A model generated the notes under the pieces. That model saw only the letters and a list, made by a program, of their open reading frames with translations. It ran no database searches and was not told the origin of the DNA. Shown here one piece after another: positions 1 through 9,079 of a DNA stretch of 64,000 nucleotides; the first letter of the stretch is position 1; every line of letters starts with the position of its first letter. A program made the position numbers and the translations under genes. The stretch spans positions 1 to 64,000 of the forward strand of contig PBLQ01000045.1 in the NCBI GenBank assembly GCA_002721815.1. The letters are read 5' to 3'. The stretch is from Myxococcales bacterium. Lineage in GTDB: Bacteria; Myxococcota; UBA727; GCA-2721815.

Positions 1-1184
1 GCCACCGCAACTTTCGGGTTTTTGGCCGGCGCAAAGCCCACAAACCAAGTGAGATCCATGCCCGCACGGCTCTCAACGAACAAGCTACCAGTTTTCCCAC
101 CGGCACCTAACCGCCCCATGGCAGGTCGTCGTCGTTCGCGGAACGCTCGCCTCGCCGAACCTTTAGACACGGTTTGCACCATTGCCTTCTGTAAGGTGGC
201 CGCCCCCTTCTCAGAAAGAACGGGCAAATACACCGGCTCTTGGGTGGCGTTGAGTTTTGGCATCGGGACACTGCCGCCGTTGGCCACAGCCGCAGCCATC
301 ATGACACCGTGAATTGGTGATAGGGGGACATCTCCAAACCCTGCTCCCGTTTGGGCAAAAGACAGGCGTTCTTTAGGGATGGTCGGCGTTCCGTAACTGC
401 CATTGGGCAATGCGAAACGATTGGCGTCACCGAAACCCCACAACAGGGCCTCTTCTTGTAGCAAGTTGGGATTCAGCTTTTGATCGGTCCAGCGGGCGAA
501 GGGAATGTTTTGGCTTTTGGCAAAAGCCGTTAAAATGTTTGAACAGCGGGCGCCCTTGCGTTGGTCTAATTGTTTTTTGGTGACCTTTCGCAGTCCGCCA
601 TTGAAGCAAACTTTTTCACCTTGTCCCAAACCTTCTTCGAGGAGGGCAGAGGCCGTGACCATTTTGAACACGCTGGCAGCAGGCCATTTCGCTTCCAAAG
701 CCGCGCCCACATCAGAGCGGCCATTTCTTCGCCCCACAGCTGCTAAAACGTCACCGGTATTGGCATGGAGCACCACCACCGCGCCTTCGGGGACTTCGTA
801 ATCATCAAGCAACCAGCGCATTTTTTGAACCAAACGGGGATCTTGCCCTGCCATGGATTTCGAAAATTCGGATTTTTTCACCAAAGGCTGAATGGCGGGT
901 TCGTTCTTTTCGGGCACTGGACTTTCGTCTGGAATGGTGTCCGCAGCGTGTCCTTCAAGCATCAAGAACGCCTTCGCTTCCTCACTGAGCTTGGGACCTT
1001 CCCAGTTTTGAACGGTTTCGTGGGCCCAACTGAGCGCGCCACGGCCTAAACTGTAGCCTGCGAAGAGCATCAACGCACCGAGTACGATCCTGAACCACGG
1101 CAACACACTGAAAAGACTCGGCTTTTCCTGTTTTACCCGTTTTCGCGGGGCATGGTCAATCATGTGGGACAATGGGCGTTTCAT
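1..1184 (-). CDS. Penicillin-binding protein, transpeptidase domain (3' end cut off by window edge)
   Basis: The minus-strand frame is open from an ATG at 1184 to the left edge, at least 394 codons, so the C-terminus is missing. A single membrane segment lies near residues 28-46 after a basic N-terminus. The three penicillin-binding motifs are visible in order: SVFK near 168-171 (catalytic serine), SQN near 221-223, and KTGSL close to the window edge, followed by a typical WFVGFAPAK stretch. It should crosslink peptidoglycan in the periplasm as a DD-transpeptidase. No glycosyltransferase domain is seen before the transpeptidase, so a class B-like or monofunctional enzyme is likely. It lies 73 bp downstream of the response regulator and may share its transcript. 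Confidence 0.9.
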   Translation of the reverse strand, partial: MKRPLSHMIDHAPRKRVKQEKPSLFSVLPWFRIVLGALMLFAGYSLGRGALSWAHETVQNWEGPKLSEEAKAFLMLEGHAADTIPDESPVPEKNEPAIQPLVKKSEFSKSMAGQDPRLVQKMRWLLDDYEVPEGAVVVLHANTGDVLAAVGRRNGRSDVGAALEAKWPAASVFKMVTASALLEEGLGQGEKVCFNGGLRKVTKKQLDQRKGARCSNILTAFAKSQNIPFARWTDQKLNPNLLQEEALLWGFGDANRFALPNGSYGTPTIPKERLSFAQTGAGFGDVPLSPIHGVMMAAAVANGGSVPMPKLNATQEPVYLPVLSEKGAATLQKAMVQTVSKGSARRAFRERRRPAMGRLGAGGKTGSLFVESRAGMDLTWFVGFAPAKNPKVAV

Positions 1185-1257
1185 GGGGGCAAAAGGTGCC
1201 AAATGGAACCGGATCGGTCAAATTTTAAACCAAAATTTAACCTTATTTTCCCGGCGG

Positions 1258-2676
1258 TTAACTTTCACCCAAACGGCGATAGAGCGTTCTTAAAGAAATG
1301 CCCAGCAATTGGGCGGTCAGATTTTTATCACCCTGGGTGTGCTTTAAGGTGGCTTCAATGGCTGCCCGCTCCAGTTGTTCCATGGTCATCCCCGGCTGAA
1401 AGACCAAACCCGAATCATGACTCTGGCTGGGTGTGGGTGTGGGGCCTATGGGCGCGTCGGCCATTACGGGCGGCAGATGAGAAAGCTCGATCGTTTCTGC
1501 GGGACACAAAACCACCGCACGTTCCACCGCATTTTCTAACTCTCGCACGTTACCAGGGTAAGACCACGACGACAAAACGTCTAAAGCATCATCAGAAAAT
1601 CCCCGAATTGATTTTTGGTGTTTGTCGTTAAATCGGCCCAACATCAAAGGCAATAACAATGGAATATCGTCGGCACGCTCTCTAAGTGGTGGCATTTGCA
1701 ACGTGATCACATCGAGGCGGTAATACAAATCTTCTCTAAAGCGACCCTCTTTAATTTGCTGCTTCAAATCGGTGTTGGTGGCCGCAATCACACGGACGTC
1801 GATGGGGATGGGGCCATCGCCACCGAGGCGTTCTACTTCATTTTCCTGTAAGACCCGCAGAAGCTTCACCTGCATGGCCAAAGGAATATCGCCCACTTCG
1901 TCCAATAAAAGGGTGCCGCCGTTGGCCCGTTCAAAGCGACCGATCTTTTGCATTTCGGCGCCAGTGAATGCGCCTTTTTCGTGTCCAAACAGCTCGGCCT
2001 CTAAAATGGTATCGGGCAGTGCGGCACAGTTAACGGCAACAAAGGGGCCACCAGAACGGTTTGAATGGCGGTGAATTTCCCGCGCACACAACTCTTTACC
2101 CGTTCCGGACTCTCCGAGAATAAGCACGGTTGCCGAAGAAGGTGCGACCTGCTCCAGCGTGGCCTTCAAATGCCGCATGCCATCCGAATTACCCACCAAA
2201 CCACCCTCGGGGGCCACCGCATGCAATCGCGCCCTGAGGTTTTGATTCTCCATTTGCAGCTGCCGGTGTCGTAAAGCGCGCTCAATGCAGGTGAGTAGCC
2301 CATTTCGCTTGATGGGTTTTGTCACAAAATCCCATGCCCCCTGCCGAATGGCCGTGAGGGCGTTGTCCACAGTTCCGTAAGCGGTCATGAGTACCACTAA
2401 GGCTTGGGGGCGAAGGGTTTGTGCCGCCTTGAGCACCGCAAAACCATCGGTACGGGGCATCACCAAATCAGTGAGAACCACCGCCACCGGATGCATTCGT
2501 AAGCAATCGATGGCCTGTTCCCCGTTTTCGGCGGTAATCACCCCATAGCCCGCCCGTTGGAAGATACGCTCCAGGCTCTCCAGATGGGCCTGTTCATCAT
2601 CCACCAAGAGTAAAAGCGGCCTTGGGGGGCCTTCTTCTGCTAAATTATCGCTTAATTCAGACAAATTACGCTCCAC
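1258..2676 (-). CDS. Sigma-54-dependent response regulator, NtrC/AtoC type
   Basis: A 472-residue protein with the full three-domain layout. The receiver domain spans about 20-135, with acidic D26/D27, phosphoacceptor D70 in VVLTDLVMP and K120 in FVTKP. The AAA+ domain has Walker A GESGTGKE at 188-195, the sigma-54-contacting GAFTGA loop at 235-240 and Walker B LLLDE at 256-260. A Fis-type helix-turn-helix ends the protein (LLGISLRTLYRRL). It should activate sigma-54 promoters when phosphorylated. No histidine kinase is adjacent, so its sensor is elsewhere or beyond the window. It is divergent from the diguanylate cyclase operon across 78 bp; I could not find a sigma-54 promoter there. Confidence 0.95.
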   Translation of the reverse strand: MERNLSELSDNLAEEGPPRPLLLLVDDEQAHLESLERIFQRAGYGVITAENGEQAIDCLRMHPVAVVLTDLVMPRTDGFAVLKAAQTLRPQALVVLMTAYGTVDNALTAIRQGAWDFVTKPIKRNGLLTCIERALRHRQLQMENQNLRARLHAVAPEGGLVGNSDGMRHLKATLEQVAPSSATVLILGESGTGKELCAREIHRHSNRSGGPFVAVNCAALPDTILEAELFGHEKGAFTGAEMQKIGRFERANGGTLLLDEVGDIPLAMQVKLLRVLQENEVERLGGDGPIPIDVRVIAATNTDLKQQIKEGRFREDLYYRLDVITLQMPPLRERADDIPLLLPLMLGRFNDKHQKSIRGFSDDALDVLSSWSYPGNVRELENAVERAVVLCPAETIELSHLPPVMADAPIGPTPTPSQSHDSGLVFQPGMTMEQLERAAIEATLKHTQGDKNLTAQLLGISLRTLYRRLGES

Positions 2677-2754
2677 TGCACCACACCTTAAGAAACATGG
2701 CCATCACATGCAATGAAACTTCCCTGTTTTGGCAGAGTACACTAGCATTTGCCC

Positions 2755-4056
2755 ATGGGAATTAAACGGCGACTTTTGTTGATCGTAACGCTGATTATGG
2801 GTGCCAGTTTGGCCACCGGCCTCTTTGTGCTCAATCAAATTGAAATCCAAAACCAAAAACAAGAAAACACCCAACGCGTGGGCGCACTCTTGGCCTCCCT
2901 CTCTGCACCCGTCGCTTTCTCTTTGGTCCAAGGTCGTATCCCAGATTTGGATAACCTGATGGATCAATTGTTGGAACGCAAAGAAGACTTCAACCTAAGC
3001 CACGTAGCGCTCTTCGATCATCAAGGGCTATTGGTTGGGCAAACGGGCACACCGCCAAGCCCCCATGCCTTACCCAAGGCTTTTATTGAGAAAGCAGTGG
3101 CCGCCAATGGATCGGTGATTGCCCCCAATGCGCAAGGCTATCCTTTACGTATCTCCATGCCAGTAGAAACCGGGATTCGCTGGGCCACCTTGGTGGCAAC
3201 ACTCGACTGGAACAGCATTCAACAAAGCATTGCACAACGAGAAAAACGCATTTCATTAACCATCGTTGCCTTGGCACTTATTGCGCTGATCACCTTGCTC
3301 ATGTCCATTAACCGTTGGGTTCTGGCCCCCGTGGTTGCGGTCGCCAAAGTGGCCCAAAAATTCGCTGAAGGTGATTTGAGTGCGAGAATTCATTTGCCTG
3401 GAGCTGGGGAGATCACCCGTCTGGCGCGGGTTCTCAATATGGCAGGTGAAAGACTGTCCCGACAAAAAGAACTGTTAGAACAAGAGGTGGCCAAACGAAC
3501 CGACGATCTCAAGCGTGCCAATGAGCGCCTCGAAAAACTCGCCATCACCGACGGACTGACAGGGCTGTACAATCACCGCTATTTTCAAGAGATGTTAATT
3601 GCGGAGGTCCAACGTCAACGTCGGGGAGGGTCTTCTTTTTCATTAATCATGCTAGACGTTGATCACTTTAAAAAGTTTAACGATGAGCATGGGCACCCAG
3701 CGGGCGATGAAATTTTGCACACCATGGGAGAGATACTGTCAGAAAACGTCCGAGAAACGGACTTGGTGGCACGTTACGGTGGAGAAGAGTTTGTGATCTT
3801 GTTGCGCTTTGCAGATCATGACGATGCCGTCCAGGTGGCCGAAAAGTTACGACACAGCATCGAAGGCGCTTACTTTTCTGATGTTCACGGCACCCCTCGG
3901 TTCCGCTGTACCGCCTCTTTAGGGGTGGCCACTTGGCCCGAACACGCCAAACACGCACGCCCCCTCATTGAAATCGCTGATCAAGCCCTTTATCAAAGTA
4001 AAAGGCTCGGCCGCAATCGCATCACATCCGTCAATGATTTGGAACAGACGTCATGA
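2755..4056 (+). CDS. Membrane sensor diguanylate cyclase (HAMP-GGDEF)
   Basis: A 433-residue protein from the ATG at 2755; a TTG two codons upstream (2749) is an alternative. It has a membrane segment at about 6-26, a periplasmic sensor region of about 140 residues, a second membrane segment at about 166-186, HAMP at 187-240, a short coiled linker and a GGDEF domain from about 263. The active-site loop reads GGEEF (342-346), and an RETD inhibitory I-site sits five residues before it, so it should be an active, product-inhibited cyclase making c-di-GMP. The sensor region is not recognised; it resembles short CHASE-like inserts. The stop overlaps the next ATG by 4 nt, implying translational coupling to the PhnD-like lipoprotein, a plausible ligand-binding partner. 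Confidence 0.93.
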   Translation: MGIKRRLLLIVTLIMGASLATGLFVLNQIEIQNQKQENTQRVGALLASLSAPVAFSLVQGRIPDLDNLMDQLLERKEDFNLSHVALFDHQGLLVGQTGTPPSPHALPKAFIEKAVAANGSVIAPNAQGYPLRISMPVETGIRWATLVATLDWNSIQQSIAQREKRISLTIVALALIALITLLMSINRWVLAPVVAVAKVAQKFAEGDLSARIHLPGAGEITRLARVLNMAGERLSRQKELLEQEVAKRTDDLKRANERLEKLAITDGLTGLYNHRYFQEMLIAEVQRQRRGGSSFSLIMLDVDHFKKFNDEHGHPAGDEILHTMGEILSENVRETDLVARYGGEEFVILLRFADHDDAVQVAEKLRHSIEGAYFSDVHGTPRFRCTASLGVATWPEHAKHARPLIEIADQALYQSKRLGRNRITSVNDLEQTS

Positions 4057-5006
4057 AACACCTTCGCCTACAGATTTTATCATGGGTCTTTTTGCTCCTG
4101 GTCGGGTGCTTTCAGTCGGAGGTGAATTACGAGGGTCTGGCGAGTAATGGGGGTTTCGACCCCACGCGATACCAGCCCGGTAAACTGCCAGCCTATGAAA
4201 AAGGAGAGAAGCAACCCGAAAAGATTATTCTTGCCATGACGCCGTACTACTCCGCTAAAGTGCACCAAGCCATCATCGGCCCCATTGGATCCTATCTCGA
4301 AACCCAATTGGGCATCCCGGTGGAAATTAACAATGTGGTTACCTATCGAGAACTCATCGACGCAGTGGTACAAAACCAAGTGGACGTTGCTTTGATTTCT
4401 CCACTGGCATTTATTTTGGCCAAAGAAAAAAAACCTGAGCTCGAACTGCTGGCAGCAGTGGTTGCACAAGGCACCACCACATACTCGGGCTATTTGGTGG
4501 CCCCCATTGACAGTCCACTGACCAGCCTCCAAGAGGCCCAAGGAAAAAACCTGGCCTTAGTGGACCCCGTCTCCACATCTGGTTCTCTATTCCCCAAGTT
4601 GCTGTTTAAACAAAAAGGAATCGAGCCCAACACCTTTTTTGCGTCCGTTCAGTATGCCGGTACCCACGACAAAGCCCTCTCCCTTATCCGGGAAAAAAAG
4701 GTGGATCTTGCAGCAGTGTCCTCGGATACCCTGGTGGGTTACAACGCCTTAGGACCGGGTGGCTTTGCCCGCATTATCACCAGCACAGGCCGTGCGCCCT
4801 ACGACGCGGTGGTCGCGCAAGCCAGCCTCCCCAAACGCATCCGCGCCCAAATACGCAACGCGTTCCTACAGCTAAGTATTCACTCGCAGGAAGGCAGACG
4901 TATTTTGGCGAATAAAAACCTTTTGAGTGGTTTTATACCGGCTGACGATAATCATTATAAAACCGTTGAGGCCGCAGCCCGCGCAGGAGGCCTCCTAAAA
5001 CCATGA
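4053..5006 (+). CDS. PhnD-like periplasmic phosphate/phosphonate-type binding lipoprotein
   Basis: A 317-residue protein with a lipoprotein signal (lipobox LLVGC, Cys19) and a type 2 periplasmic binding fold of the PhnD family. Family-like segments include MTPYYSAKVHQAI, the stretch ending in DVALISPLAF, and the region around SGSLFPKLLFKQKGI. PhnD proteins bind phosphonate, phosphite or related oxyanions, usually for an ABC transporter. No permease or ATPase gene lies nearby, and the gene overlaps the cyclase by 4 nt (ATGA) and the polymerase gene by 4 nt. A sensory role feeding the cyclase is therefore more likely than transport, but this is inference from context. Confidence 0.85.
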   Translation: MKHLRLQILSWVFLLLVGCFQSEVNYEGLASNGGFDPTRYQPGKLPAYEKGEKQPEKIILAMTPYYSAKVHQAIIGPIGSYLETQLGIPVEINNVVTYRELIDAVVQNQVDVALISPLAFILAKEKKPELELLAAVVAQGTTTYSGYLVAPIDSPLTSLQEAQGKNLALVDPVSTSGSLFPKLLFKQKGIEPNTFFASVQYAGTHDKALSLIREKKVDLAAVSSDTLVGYNALGPGGFARIITSTGRAPYDAVVAQASLPKRIRAQIRNAFLQLSIHSQEGRRILANKNLLSGFIPADDNHYKTVEAAARAGGLLKP

Positions 5007-6604
5007 CGCTGCAGGACTTTCTTCAAGCACAGCAATTGATTTTTTGCCATCTGGTTGCAGGCGACGACAACCTTTTTGCAGCCCCTGAAGCCGTTTTAGT
5101 TTTTGGGGTCAAAGACGAAACCCACTGGGTCATCACCCATGAAGACACCGAGCAAATCGAATTGTTACGTTTGTTTGCAGCGGCTGAAGAGCGGGTCTTT
5201 ATTTTTGAACATGCACAAAGCCACATGCGACGGCTGTTGCATTGGAACATTCATGTATCGCGACCCATCTGCCAAAACGTCATTCACCGTTTATTGGAAC
5301 TTTCACCGCCCTCAGGCGAAGCCTTTCGCAGCACTCAAGAAGCACAGCGTCATATGGAGTCCTCCCGGCAAACATTCTCTCAGAGCCAAGAAGCGCTGCA
5401 CAGCTCTCCATACAAAAATGTGGCCCGACTCGAGTGCCTGGCGAGTTCCGCCTTCGCCCACATGGAATACCGAGGCCTCTATGTGGACCAACAAGTGTGG
5501 CGAAATATTTTAAAAGACGAAGAAGAAAAAAAAGCAGCAGCAGAATCTGAATTTTTTTCTGCGGCCAAGCCCCATGTGAAGATTGACCTTTTTGGGCGAC
5601 CGGACATTAGTCTGGAGCAAGACGAAGCCCTGCGTGAACTATTTGAAAAGCTCACCGGAGAATCGTTAAACCGTTTAGATAAAAAAACCCTGCGCGGATT
5701 AGAACACCCAGCCGCCAAAGCGCTCATCAAATACCGCGAATCAGCGAAATTAGTGTCCACCTATGGTGAAGGCTTTTTACAAAATATCCATGCGAGCACC
5801 GGCCGAATCCACGCGCATTTTAACCCCTTGGGAACCTCCACCGGTCGTGTTTCTTGCCATTCGCCAAACATCCAAAACCTGCCCACCGACGAACGGTTTC
5901 ATCAGGCGATCTGTGCGCCACCCAATAAATGCTTGGTTACTGCAGACTATGCCACCTGCGAGCTCCGGGTCTTGGCCGCCCTCTCGGGGGATAAAAGTTT
6001 TCTGGGCGCCTTTGAGAAAGACGAAGACCTCCACAGCCGCGTGGCCAGCGAAATGTTTCAAACGTCGGTGAGTAAGCATGAAAACGCACACCTGCGTCAA
6101 CGCGCCAAAGCCATTAACTTTGGGTTGATTTACGGTATGGGGCACCGCGCGTTGGCCAGGCAAGTGGGCGTGGGTGAAGACGAAGCTAAGATTTTACTCA
6201 AACAATATTTTGACGCCTACCCTGGCATTGCATCCTTTTTAGAACACAGTGTCAGCAAAGCCAAATCCAATGGTTTTGCTGCAACGGTTTTAAACCGCAG
6301 ACTGTATTTAGAACCATCCGACAATCAATTGAGCCGCATCGCAAAAAACATGCCCATTCAAGGCACCAGCGCGGAAATCGCCAAACTCGCCATGGCACGT
6401 CTGAACGAAAGACTGTGGCGTGACCACCCTGACGCTTTCTTGGTCAATATGATTCATGATGAACTGGTCGTGGAATGTCCCAAAGAAGACGGTGAGACCA
6501 TCGGCCGAATTGTGGTGGAAGAAATGGAGAAAGCACAGCGCACCTTACTGCCCAGCGTTAAACCCAAAGCGGATGTGCATGTGGGACACACCTGGGGTCA
6601 TTAA
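5003..6604 (+). CDS. Short family A DNA polymerase, no 5' nuclease and no intact proofreading site
   Basis: At 533 residues this is far shorter than ordinary PolA (about 900). The polymerase core is complete: the TGRVSCHSPNIQNLP region (280-294), motif A DYATCELR (315-322, usually DYSQIELR), motif B RAKAINFGLIYG (367-378) and motif C MIHDEL (483-488, H485/D486). No 5'-3' nuclease domain precedes it. The first 100 residues look like a decayed 3'-5' exonuclease fold without its metal-binding acidic residues. It could be a repair or gap-filling polymerase or a phage-like relict. It starts inside the end of the PhnD-like gene (ATGA overlap), so it belongs to that operon. Its function there is unknown. 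Confidence 0.9.
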   Translation: MTLQDFLQAQQLIFCHLVAGDDNLFAAPEAVLVFGVKDETHWVITHEDTEQIELLRLFAAAEERVFIFEHAQSHMRRLLHWNIHVSRPICQNVIHRLLELSPPSGEAFRSTQEAQRHMESSRQTFSQSQEALHSSPYKNVARLECLASSAFAHMEYRGLYVDQQVWRNILKDEEEKKAAAESEFFSAAKPHVKIDLFGRPDISLEQDEALRELFEKLTGESLNRLDKKTLRGLEHPAAKALIKYRESAKLVSTYGEGFLQNIHASTGRIHAHFNPLGTSTGRVSCHSPNIQNLPTDERFHQAICAPPNKCLVTADYATCELRVLAALSGDKSFLGAFEKDEDLHSRVASEMFQTSVSKHENAHLRQRAKAINFGLIYGMGHRALARQVGVGEDEAKILLKQYFDAYPGIASFLEHSVSKAKSNGFAATVLNRRLYLEPSDNQLSRIAKNMPIQGTSAEIAKLAMARLNERLWRDHPDAFLVNMIHDELVVECPKEDGETIGRIVVEEMEKAQRTLLPSVKPKADVHVGHTWGH

Positions 6605-6622
6605 AGTCGTGGCGTTTTCGGC

Positions 6623-7321
6623 TTAGATCACCAAAAACCTTTTCACACGTGAAGCGTAATCGTCGTAGCCTGGGAGCTGGTCCAAAAGCATTTTCTCTTC
6701 CACATGGATGCGAACCATGATGGCAACACCGAATAAAAGCGCCACAGCCATCAAGCCCACCAACGTATTGAGCATGAACACCGCGCCCAGTGTGATGAAA
6801 TATTCTCCCAAATAGCCGGGATGTCGCATGTGTCTGTACACCTCTTTGTCAACGCACTGCTGTTGTGCAGTCACGTACACCACGTCATAGTAATGAGGCG
6901 CCAAAGTCTTTTGAGCCCGATGCAGCAAAGACACACCGAGAACAATGAGGGGCAAACCACCCATGAGAAGCAGCGCCTGGTTGTGAGCCCATGGCATCCA
7001 ACCACGTCCCGCCGATAAAAAGGCCAAGCCAACACCAACAAGGAAAGACAAACGCAGCATCACCATGGTTTTTTTTTCAATGGTAGGGGCAACGGTAAAG
7101 GCACTCTTTAATCGCGCATAAGCAAAAGACGCCAATAAGACGGTCATTGCTACGAACCACAGTGGCTGTGGTTGCCAATCTTCTAGTGCTCCAGCTGCCG
7201 TTGTCCAAACCAGAGCGTAAACACCTAAACGAAATAAAATATAGGCCAGACGAACGCGCCTGAGCACCCGCATCCCTTCGGGGGTTGGGCCCGTAGCGGA
7301 AGTCTGAGGCGCCATGGTCAT
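6623..7321 (-). CDS. Isoprenylcysteine carboxyl methyltransferase-like membrane methyltransferase
   Basis: A 232-residue integral membrane protein with about five hydrophobic segments. The C-terminal signature of the ICMT/PEMT superfamily is clear: YRHMRHPGYLGEYF followed by a helix and then VRIHVEEKMLLDQLPGYDDY. Members methylate isoprenylcysteine, phospholipids or other hydrophobic acceptors with S-adenosylmethionine. Bacterial substrates are mostly unknown, so I give no substrate. It follows the metallophosphoesterase gene by 3 bp and is probably cotranscribed with it. Confidence 0.8.
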   Translation of the reverse strand: MTMAPQTSATGPTPEGMRVLRRVRLAYILFRLGVYALVWTTAAGALEDWQPQPLWFVAMTVLLASFAYARLKSAFTVAPTIEKKTMVMLRLSFLVGVGLAFLSAGRGWMPWAHNQALLLMGGLPLIVLGVSLLHRAQKTLAPHYYDVVYVTAQQQCVDKEVYRHMRHPGYLGEYFITLGAVFMLNTLVGLMAVALLFGVAIMVRIHVEEKMLLDQLPGYDDYASRVKRFLVI

Positions 7322-7324
7322 GGT

Positions 7325-8530
7325 CTACCGATTGACCACGCGGGTATGCCTCACTTGCCAAGTGGCAGGGCCGGAGGCATTTTCAGTGACGATAATGAAC
7401 GTCATCTTCATTTGCGAAGGCGTCACGTCGAACAAAACAAAACCAAGTTCTGCCACGTAAAAAGGCGCATCGTTTCGAGCTTCTACTTCAGAGGCTTTTG
7501 CGCCTGCCCCAGACACAATCCATTGGGTGCCACCCACTTCTCCCATGTCCTGTACACTGTGATCGTGGCCCGCCAAATAAAGATCGAAATGGCCTTGAAT
7601 GTAATTCTCAAAAAAGCTTTTTAACTCGGTGCCAGAGCCTGGGAGAGACCATTCAAACCCCAGCTCATACGCACCGGCATTGCCATGACGCCCGTTGGAC
7701 AAATAAGGGTGGTGACCGAATGCGATGCGCCAATCTGCAGTGCTGGACTGCGCCCACAAGGGTAATTGGGTTTCTTGTTTTTCATTTTCGTCTTCAAAGC
7801 TCCAAACGTTGGTGAGATAAGAACATGATAGGTTTTCCGCAAAAGAAAAATCAGCCCAAAACATGGCGGTGGTATTGAGAGATACAAGCTCCACATTTTC
7901 TAAAAAGACCTGGTAAAAGGTACCCGGCATTTTAAACTTGGTTTGGACGCCGGCATAGGCCACCTGCGCTTCACCTCTACAGGGCTCAAGGCCCGCACCG
8001 CCGCTGGTCAAACTCAAAGGGTCGGAGCCGTAATCATGATTTCCCAACGTGGCGTAAAACGGGAAGTCTAATTCAGCGTAAGGATCTTCAAAAACGGCTG
8101 ACCATCTTGCATCTTCGGCATCTTCAACCCCTTCGTCATAAATATTATCACCTAACATCACCGCAAAATCACAACCTCCCTCTTGCGTGCACACCTGTTT
8201 CATGGCCGAAGCCACCGCATATTGTCCTGCGTGAGGTTGTCCCACTTCTGATTCGCCCACATCGCCCAACGCAATGAATTTGAGCCGGTAGGCTGGCGCA
8301 CCAGGTCCAGCATCCACGGGTTGGCCAGGGCCGGCATCAGGGTTGGCCACTGCGCCGGCATCCACGGCAGGGCCCTGAGCGTTTTGATTTCCCGCATCGG
8401 GCCCTTTGGTGCCAAATTGGATGGGCTCACCAGGCGGTGTTGAGGGTTCGATGGGCTCCACCTGCTCATCAGGGCACCCCAATAAAAGGAAGAGTCCGAG
8501 AATCGTCAACCATTTAGCGCCCGCAAACAT
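7325..8530 (-). CDS. Calcineurin-like metallophosphoesterase lipoprotein (purple acid phosphatase-like)
   Basis: A 401-residue protein with a lipoprotein signal (LLLGC, Cys19) and a low-complexity linker with repeated DAG triplets to about residue 80. The catalytic domain has the ordered metal-ligand motifs ALGDVGE, MLGDNIYDEG, LGNHDYG, FGHHPYLS and AGHDHS. This is the arrangement of the metallophosphoesterase superfamily, nearest to the acid phosphatase 5/tartrate-resistant type. It should hydrolyse phosphate esters at the outer membrane or cell surface. The linker type matches other lipoproteins in the window, including the FG-GAP protein. Confidence 0.9.
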   Translation of the reverse strand: MFAGAKWLTILGLFLLLGCPDEQVEPIEPSTPPGEPIQFGTKGPDAGNQNAQGPAVDAGAVANPDAGPGQPVDAGPGAPAYRLKFIALGDVGESEVGQPHAGQYAVASAMKQVCTQEGGCDFAVMLGDNIYDEGVEDAEDARWSAVFEDPYAELDFPFYATLGNHDYGSDPLSLTSGGAGLEPCRGEAQVAYAGVQTKFKMPGTFYQVFLENVELVSLNTTAMFWADFSFAENLSCSYLTNVWSFEDENEKQETQLPLWAQSSTADWRIAFGHHPYLSNGRHGNAGAYELGFEWSLPGSGTELKSFFENYIQGHFDLYLAGHDHSVQDMGEVGGTQWIVSGAGAKASEVEARNDAPFYVAELGFVLFDVTPSQMKMTFIIVTENASGPATWQVRHTRVVNR

Positions 8531-8614
8531 AAAGACCCCATTGCCAGAAAAGTTTGAATGCCATTATACACCAACCACACCCAATTGGGGAATTTTCCCG
8601 GAGCAACCAGGTAC

Positions 8615-9079
8615 ATGGCCAAATCAAAAGTATGGGTTGAGCCCAGTAACACCCAAGAACAAAAAGACATCTGCTTTGCCATTCGGCAAGAAGTGTTCGT
8701 TGAAGGGCAAAATGTCCCTCCCCACGAAGAATGGGATGATCTGGATCAAAATGATGCCATCTGTCCCCATTTCATTGCGTGGACCCAAGACGAATCCGGA
8801 AACAACATCCCCATTGGTACAGCACGCCTTTGGCTGCACACCCCAGAGAGCAGCAAGGCACAGCGGGTCGCAGTTTTAGACCTTTGGAGAGGCCACGGGG
8901 TGGGACGGGCGCTCATGGATGCATTGGAGGAGTTTACCTGGAAGACGGGCAGAACGACTGTGGTACTCGGCGCGCAAACCCAGGCCATCCCCTTTTACCA
9001 AAAGTTGGGGTACCAAGTGTACGGCCCTGAATATTTGGATGCGGGCATTCCTCATCGAGACATGAAAAAAGAACGCTAG
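8615..9079 (+). CDS. GNAT family N-acetyltransferase
   Basis: A 154-residue protein from the ATG at 8615, chosen because GGAG lies 10 nt upstream and the domain begins right after (KVWVEPSNTQEQKDICFAIR). An upstream ATG at 8558 would add 19 residues unlike the family. The acetyl-CoA-binding motif reads WRGHGVGRALM, and the C-terminal part (AIPFYQKLGYQVYG) is typical of the ElaA/YjcF-like branch. Substrate is unknown. Its last 4 nt overlap the convergent DUF1501 gene. Confidence 0.85.
   Translation: MAKSKVWVEPSNTQEQKDICFAIRQEVFVEGQNVPPHEEWDDLDQNDAICPHFIAWTQDESGNNIPIGTARLWLHTPESSKAQRVAVLDLWRGHGVGRALMDALEEFTWKTGRTTVVLGAQTQAIPFYQKLGYQVYGPEYLDAGIPHRDMKKER

Noticed and set aside
2677-2754. Possible sigma-54 promoter (TTGGCA ... 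TTTGCC) before the cyclase operon
   Set aside because: The GG and GC elements are about 18 bp apart instead of the required 10, so it does not fit a -24/-12 promoter.
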